64,000 nucleotides of DNA from JAAYYF01 sp040255585 (GTDB lineage Bacteria > Deinococcota > Deinococci > Deinococcales > Trueperaceae). Position numbers and translations under genes: made by a program. Below, in pieces: positions 62,027-64,000 of this stretch (the first letter of the stretch is position 1; the number at the start of each line of letters is the position of its first letter). Below the pieces are notes generated by a model. The model made no database searches, was not told the origin of the DNA, and saw only the letters and a list, made by a program, of their open reading frames with translations. The stretch is from positions 19,112 through 83,111 of the forward strand of contig JBDZVI010000006.1 in assembly GCA_040255585.1 (NCBI GenBank). The letters run 5' to 3'.

Positions 62027-62102
62027 GGCGCAATGTAGAAGTTGTTGTGGCAAACGAACTGGCGCGTAGTACGGTGAAAACCCTACTCGAACCGGTTGCG
62101 CC
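62027..62102 (-). promoter_or_regulatory. Candidate anti-pseudoknot pairing next to the GH114 ribosome binding site
   Basis: Minus strand. The pseudoknot 3' strand GGCGCAA (plus 62096-62102) is perfectly complementary to TTGCGCC (plus 62027-62033), which sits immediately upstream of the GAAAGG ribosome binding region of the GH114 gene. This mirrors the arrangement in front of the PL9-like gene at 28932. Confidence 0.5.
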
Positions 62103-62142
62103 ACTCGCTCCACCCGGCCCAGGCGCCCAGATACGGGACGGG
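62090..62142 (-). promoter_or_regulatory. Pseudoknot leader element, copy D
   Basis: Minus strand. Hairpin CCCG-t-CCC / GGG-c-CGGG (plus 62135-62142 and 62113-62120) with a 14-nt loop GTATCTGGGCGCCT, followed by GGAGCGAGTGGCGCAACCGG. Loop GCGCC (62122-62126) pairs with GGCGC (62098-62102). Compared with copies A-C1, a U-A pair has become C-G on both strands. The remaining 62005-62366 gap has the 16-base repeats near its right end and no gene. Confidence 0.74.
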
Positions 62143-62294
62143 TTTCATCGCATTCCGAGGGCTTTCGCCCGTGATGAAAGTTTCACCGCGGTGGCCGTGA
62201 GAAGCGTGAGTCTGGTTCGGCGCGTTACTCTACGTAACAACGCATCGAACGGCACCCGTGGGTCCTCGAACCTCCCTAAGCGCGGTGGGCCGAG

Positions 62295-62342
62295 CGCGCG
62301 AGCAACCGAACGCGCGAGCAACCGAACGCGCGAAACACCGAG
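62295..62342 (+). repeat. 16-bp tandem repeat upstream of the alpha/beta hydrolase
   Basis: CGCGCGAGCAACCGAA occurs at 62295-62310 and 62311-62326, with a degenerate third unit at 62327-62342. It lies just ahead of the GAAAGGAG ribosome binding site of the hydrolase gene. Confidence 0.8.
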
Positions 62343-62366
62343 GACCCCAGGCCGAAAGGAGCCGCC

Positions 62367-63428
62367 ATGGCCACCATCCCGACCCTCCCAGGCATAGCGT
62401 CTACGCGCGTCGCCACCCCCCGCCTCACCAGCCACGTCCTCACGTCCGGCCCGGACGACGGCACGCCCGTGCTGTTCGTGCACGGCAACGCCTCCTCAAG
62501 CACGTTCTGGGAGGAGACCATGCTGGCGCTGCCCGGCGGCTACCGGGCCATCGCCCCCGACCTACGGGGCTACGGCGACACCGACGACGTGCTGGTGGAC
62601 GCCACCCGCGGCGTCGGCGACTGGGTGGACGACCTGCTCGCCCTCAAGGCGGCGCTCGGGATAGGCCGCTACCACGCGGTCGGTCACTCGCTCGGCGGAT
62701 CTGTCCTGTGGGGGCTCATCGCGGCCGACGGCGCGAACATCATCTCCGCCACCGTCGTCGCGCCGGGCTCGCCGTTCGGCTTCGGGGGCACCAAGGGCCT
62801 GGAGGGCACACCGTGCTTCCCCAACTTCGCCGGCACGGGCGGCGGGTCCGTCAACCCGGACTTCGCGGCGCGCATGGGCACGGGCGACCGCTCGAGCGAG
62901 AGCGGCACGTCGCCCCGCACGGTGATGAACACGTTCTACTGGAAGCCGCCCTTCAAGGCCCAGCGCGAGGAGGAGCTCCTCTCCGGGCTGCTGAGCGAGA
63001 AGGTCGGACCGCAGAAGTATCCGGGCGACTCCATGCCATCGTCCAACTGGCCCGGCATCGCGCCGGGCGTATGGGGTCCGGCCAACGCCATCTCGGCCAA
63101 GTACGTCGGAGACACGGTCGAGAGGCTCATCGCCCTGCGGTCGAAGCCGCGCGTGCTATGGGTGCGCGGCGTCGACGACCAGATCGTCTCGGACGAGTCG
63201 CTCTTCGACCTCGGCACGCTTGGGAAGCTCGGCGCCGTGCCGGGCTGGCCTGGCGAGGACGTGTTCCCGCCCCAGCCCATGGTCGGACAGACGCGCGCCG
63301 TCCTGGAGCGCTACCGCGCCGCGGGCGGCGCGTTCGAGGAACTCGCGCTGCCGGACACCGGCCACACGCCGTACCTCGAGCGGCCGCGCGAGTTCATGGT
63401 GGCGCTCGTCGCGCATCTGGGAGGGTAG
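62367..63428 (+). CDS. Alpha/beta-hydrolase
   Basis: A 353-residue alpha/beta-hydrolase fold enzyme. VLFVHGNASSSTFWEE forms the oxyanion loop, VGHSLGGSVLWG carries the nucleophile serine (about residue 109), WVRGVDDQIVSD the acid, and LPDTGHTPYLERP the catalytic histidine. An insertion of about 100 residues (135-235) forms the cap. No signal peptide, so probably cytoplasmic; substrate unknown. The ATG at 62367 follows GAAAGGAG. It reads away from the GH114 gene. Confidence 0.88.
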   Translation: MATIPTLPGIASTRVATPRLTSHVLTSGPDDGTPVLFVHGNASSSTFWEETMLALPGGYRAIAPDLRGYGDTDDVLVDATRGVGDWVDDLLALKAALGIGRYHAVGHSLGGSVLWGLIAADGANIISATVVAPGSPFGFGGTKGLEGTPCFPNFAGTGGGSVNPDFAARMGTGDRSSESGTSPRTVMNTFYWKPPFKAQREEELLSGLLSEKVGPQKYPGDSMPSSNWPGIAPGVWGPANAISAKYVGDTVERLIALRSKPRVLWVRGVDDQIVSDESLFDLGTLGKLGAVPGWPGEDVFPPQPMVGQTRAVLERYRAAGGAFEELALPDTGHTPYLERPREFMVALVAHLGG

Positions 63429-63542
63429 GAGCGGCGGACGGGGCGCCGCAACTGAAGGGACGCCGCGCGTGTTACGCACCACGAGGCCCAGGCCACTCAC
63501 GCTCACCGGCGCCGAGGCCGACGCGCGCTACGTCCGCCCGAG

Positions 63543-64000
63543 TCAGTACTCGACGCTGGTCACTCCCCAGCCGCACCCGGACCACACGAGGCGGACCTGC
63601 GCCGTGCCCGACGCGCTGTGCCGCGCGCCGCTCAGGATCTCGCGGACGCTGCCCGAGTAGGCGACGGCCACGTTGGCCGTCGTGCCGGTCCGCCTGACGC
63701 TCGTTATCGAGTACTTGTAGCTCAGGTCGGTGTAGACGCTGCCGTAGGTAGCGCGCGCGCTGAGGATCCAGTCGTTCACGGTCGCCCTTATCACGCCCGC
63801 GATGCCGTCCGGGTCGGGCTCGCGCGTCGTCGTGCAGGCGGCGCCGGCTGCCGGGGCCCCGACCGTGCCGGAGGCGGCGAGGGGCTCGCCGGGCGAGAGC
63901 TCGACCGGGAACGCGTAACTGATGCCCGCCGCGAGGTGCGGCACCCAGGCGCGCTCGCCGAGGCTCGGCACGTTCGCCACGCCGCCCTCGAGGTCGAGCC
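63543..64000 (-). CDS. Hypothetical protein, partial (continues past window end)
   Basis: The frame stays open to the last base, so the 5' end lies outside the window. About 150 C-terminal residues are visible. A Gly/Ala/Pro-rich stretch (AASGTVGAPAAGAACTTTRE) precedes a compact domain with TVNDWILSARATYGSVYTDL and GTAQVRLVWSGCGWGVTSVE. Looks like the end of a secreted or surface protein. I do not recognise the family. An internal ATG at 63980 could also be the true start. Confidence 0.55.
   Translation of the reverse strand, partial: LDLEGGVANVPSLGERAWVPHLAAGISYAFPVELSPGEPLAASGTVGAPAAGAACTTTREPDPDGIAGVIRATVNDWILSARATYGSVYTDLSYKYSITSVRRTGTTANVAVAYSGSVREILSGARHSASGTAQVRLVWSGCGWGVTSVEY

Overview
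The window is high-GC (estimated by eye) bacterial DNA from a draft assembly: two runs of exactly 100 N (36285-36384 and 37925-38024) mark scaffold joins. Gene content (dense fab operon, GTG starts, 4-base stop/start overlaps, many lipoproteins, a few -10-like hexamers right next to start codons) would fit a Deinococcota member such as a Trueperaceae-like organism. That placement is inference; no rRNA or other taxonomic marker lies in the window.

Layout. 1-4182: fatty-acid synthesis operon fabH(partial)-fabD-fabG-acpP-fabF, followed by convergent murJ. 6695-14745: nucleotide-sugar and lipid-linked sugar genes (UDP-HexNAc 6-dehydrogenase, UDP-uronate epimerase, sugar aminotransferase, initiating phosphoglycosyltransferase, membrane 4,6-dehydratase, aldo/keto reductase, UDP-sugar 4-epimerase). 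14761-20901, minus strand: a compact module of GNAT, NadE-like ATP pyrophosphatase, acyl carrier protein, AMP-forming ligase and asparagine synthase, plausibly making an amide or acyl decoration. 21166-28932: three secreted beta-helix lipoproteins, two of them paralogues resembling PL9 polysaccharide lyases. 29350-40622: a second asparagine synthase, four glycosyltransferases (one on the minus strand at 25509), O-antigen-ligase/polymerase-like protein, Wzx-type flippase, polysaccharide deacetylase and a Wzz/Wzc-like co-polymerase. This is a Wzx/Wzy-style exopolysaccharide locus.

40855-62004 is the most unusual part. Two tandem paralogous blocks each consist of a roughly 250-nt structured leader, a small lipoprotein of unknown family, and an Agd3-like (CE18-type) deacetylase lipoprotein carrying Ig-like repeats (21 in the first, 4 in the second). 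They run into a PelF-type glycosyltransferase, a polytopic membrane protein and a cytoplasmic PelA-hydrolase/GH114-like protein. A secreted GH114 lipoprotein lies opposite. Together this looks like a bacterial counterpart of the Pel / fungal galactosaminogalactan machinery (GalNAc polymer synthesis, deacetylation and cleavage), but without recognisable pelA, B, C, D, E or G.

The strongest new signal is an RNA-like element present five times at four places, always upstream of secreted polysaccharide-active lipoproteins (both CE18 units, one PL9-like gene, the GH114 gene). Each copy has a hairpin with a 14-15-nt loop containing TGGGC and a 3' conserved strand (GAGCSAGTRRYGCAACCG). The loop and the 3' strand are complementary in every copy, with compensatory changes (GCGCT/AGCGC, GCGCC/GGCGC, GCATCA/TGATGC), implying a pseudoknot. 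In two leaders the same 3' strand is also complementary to a segment just upstream of the ribosome binding site, the arrangement expected of a translational riboswitch. I do not recognise it as a named riboswitch class.
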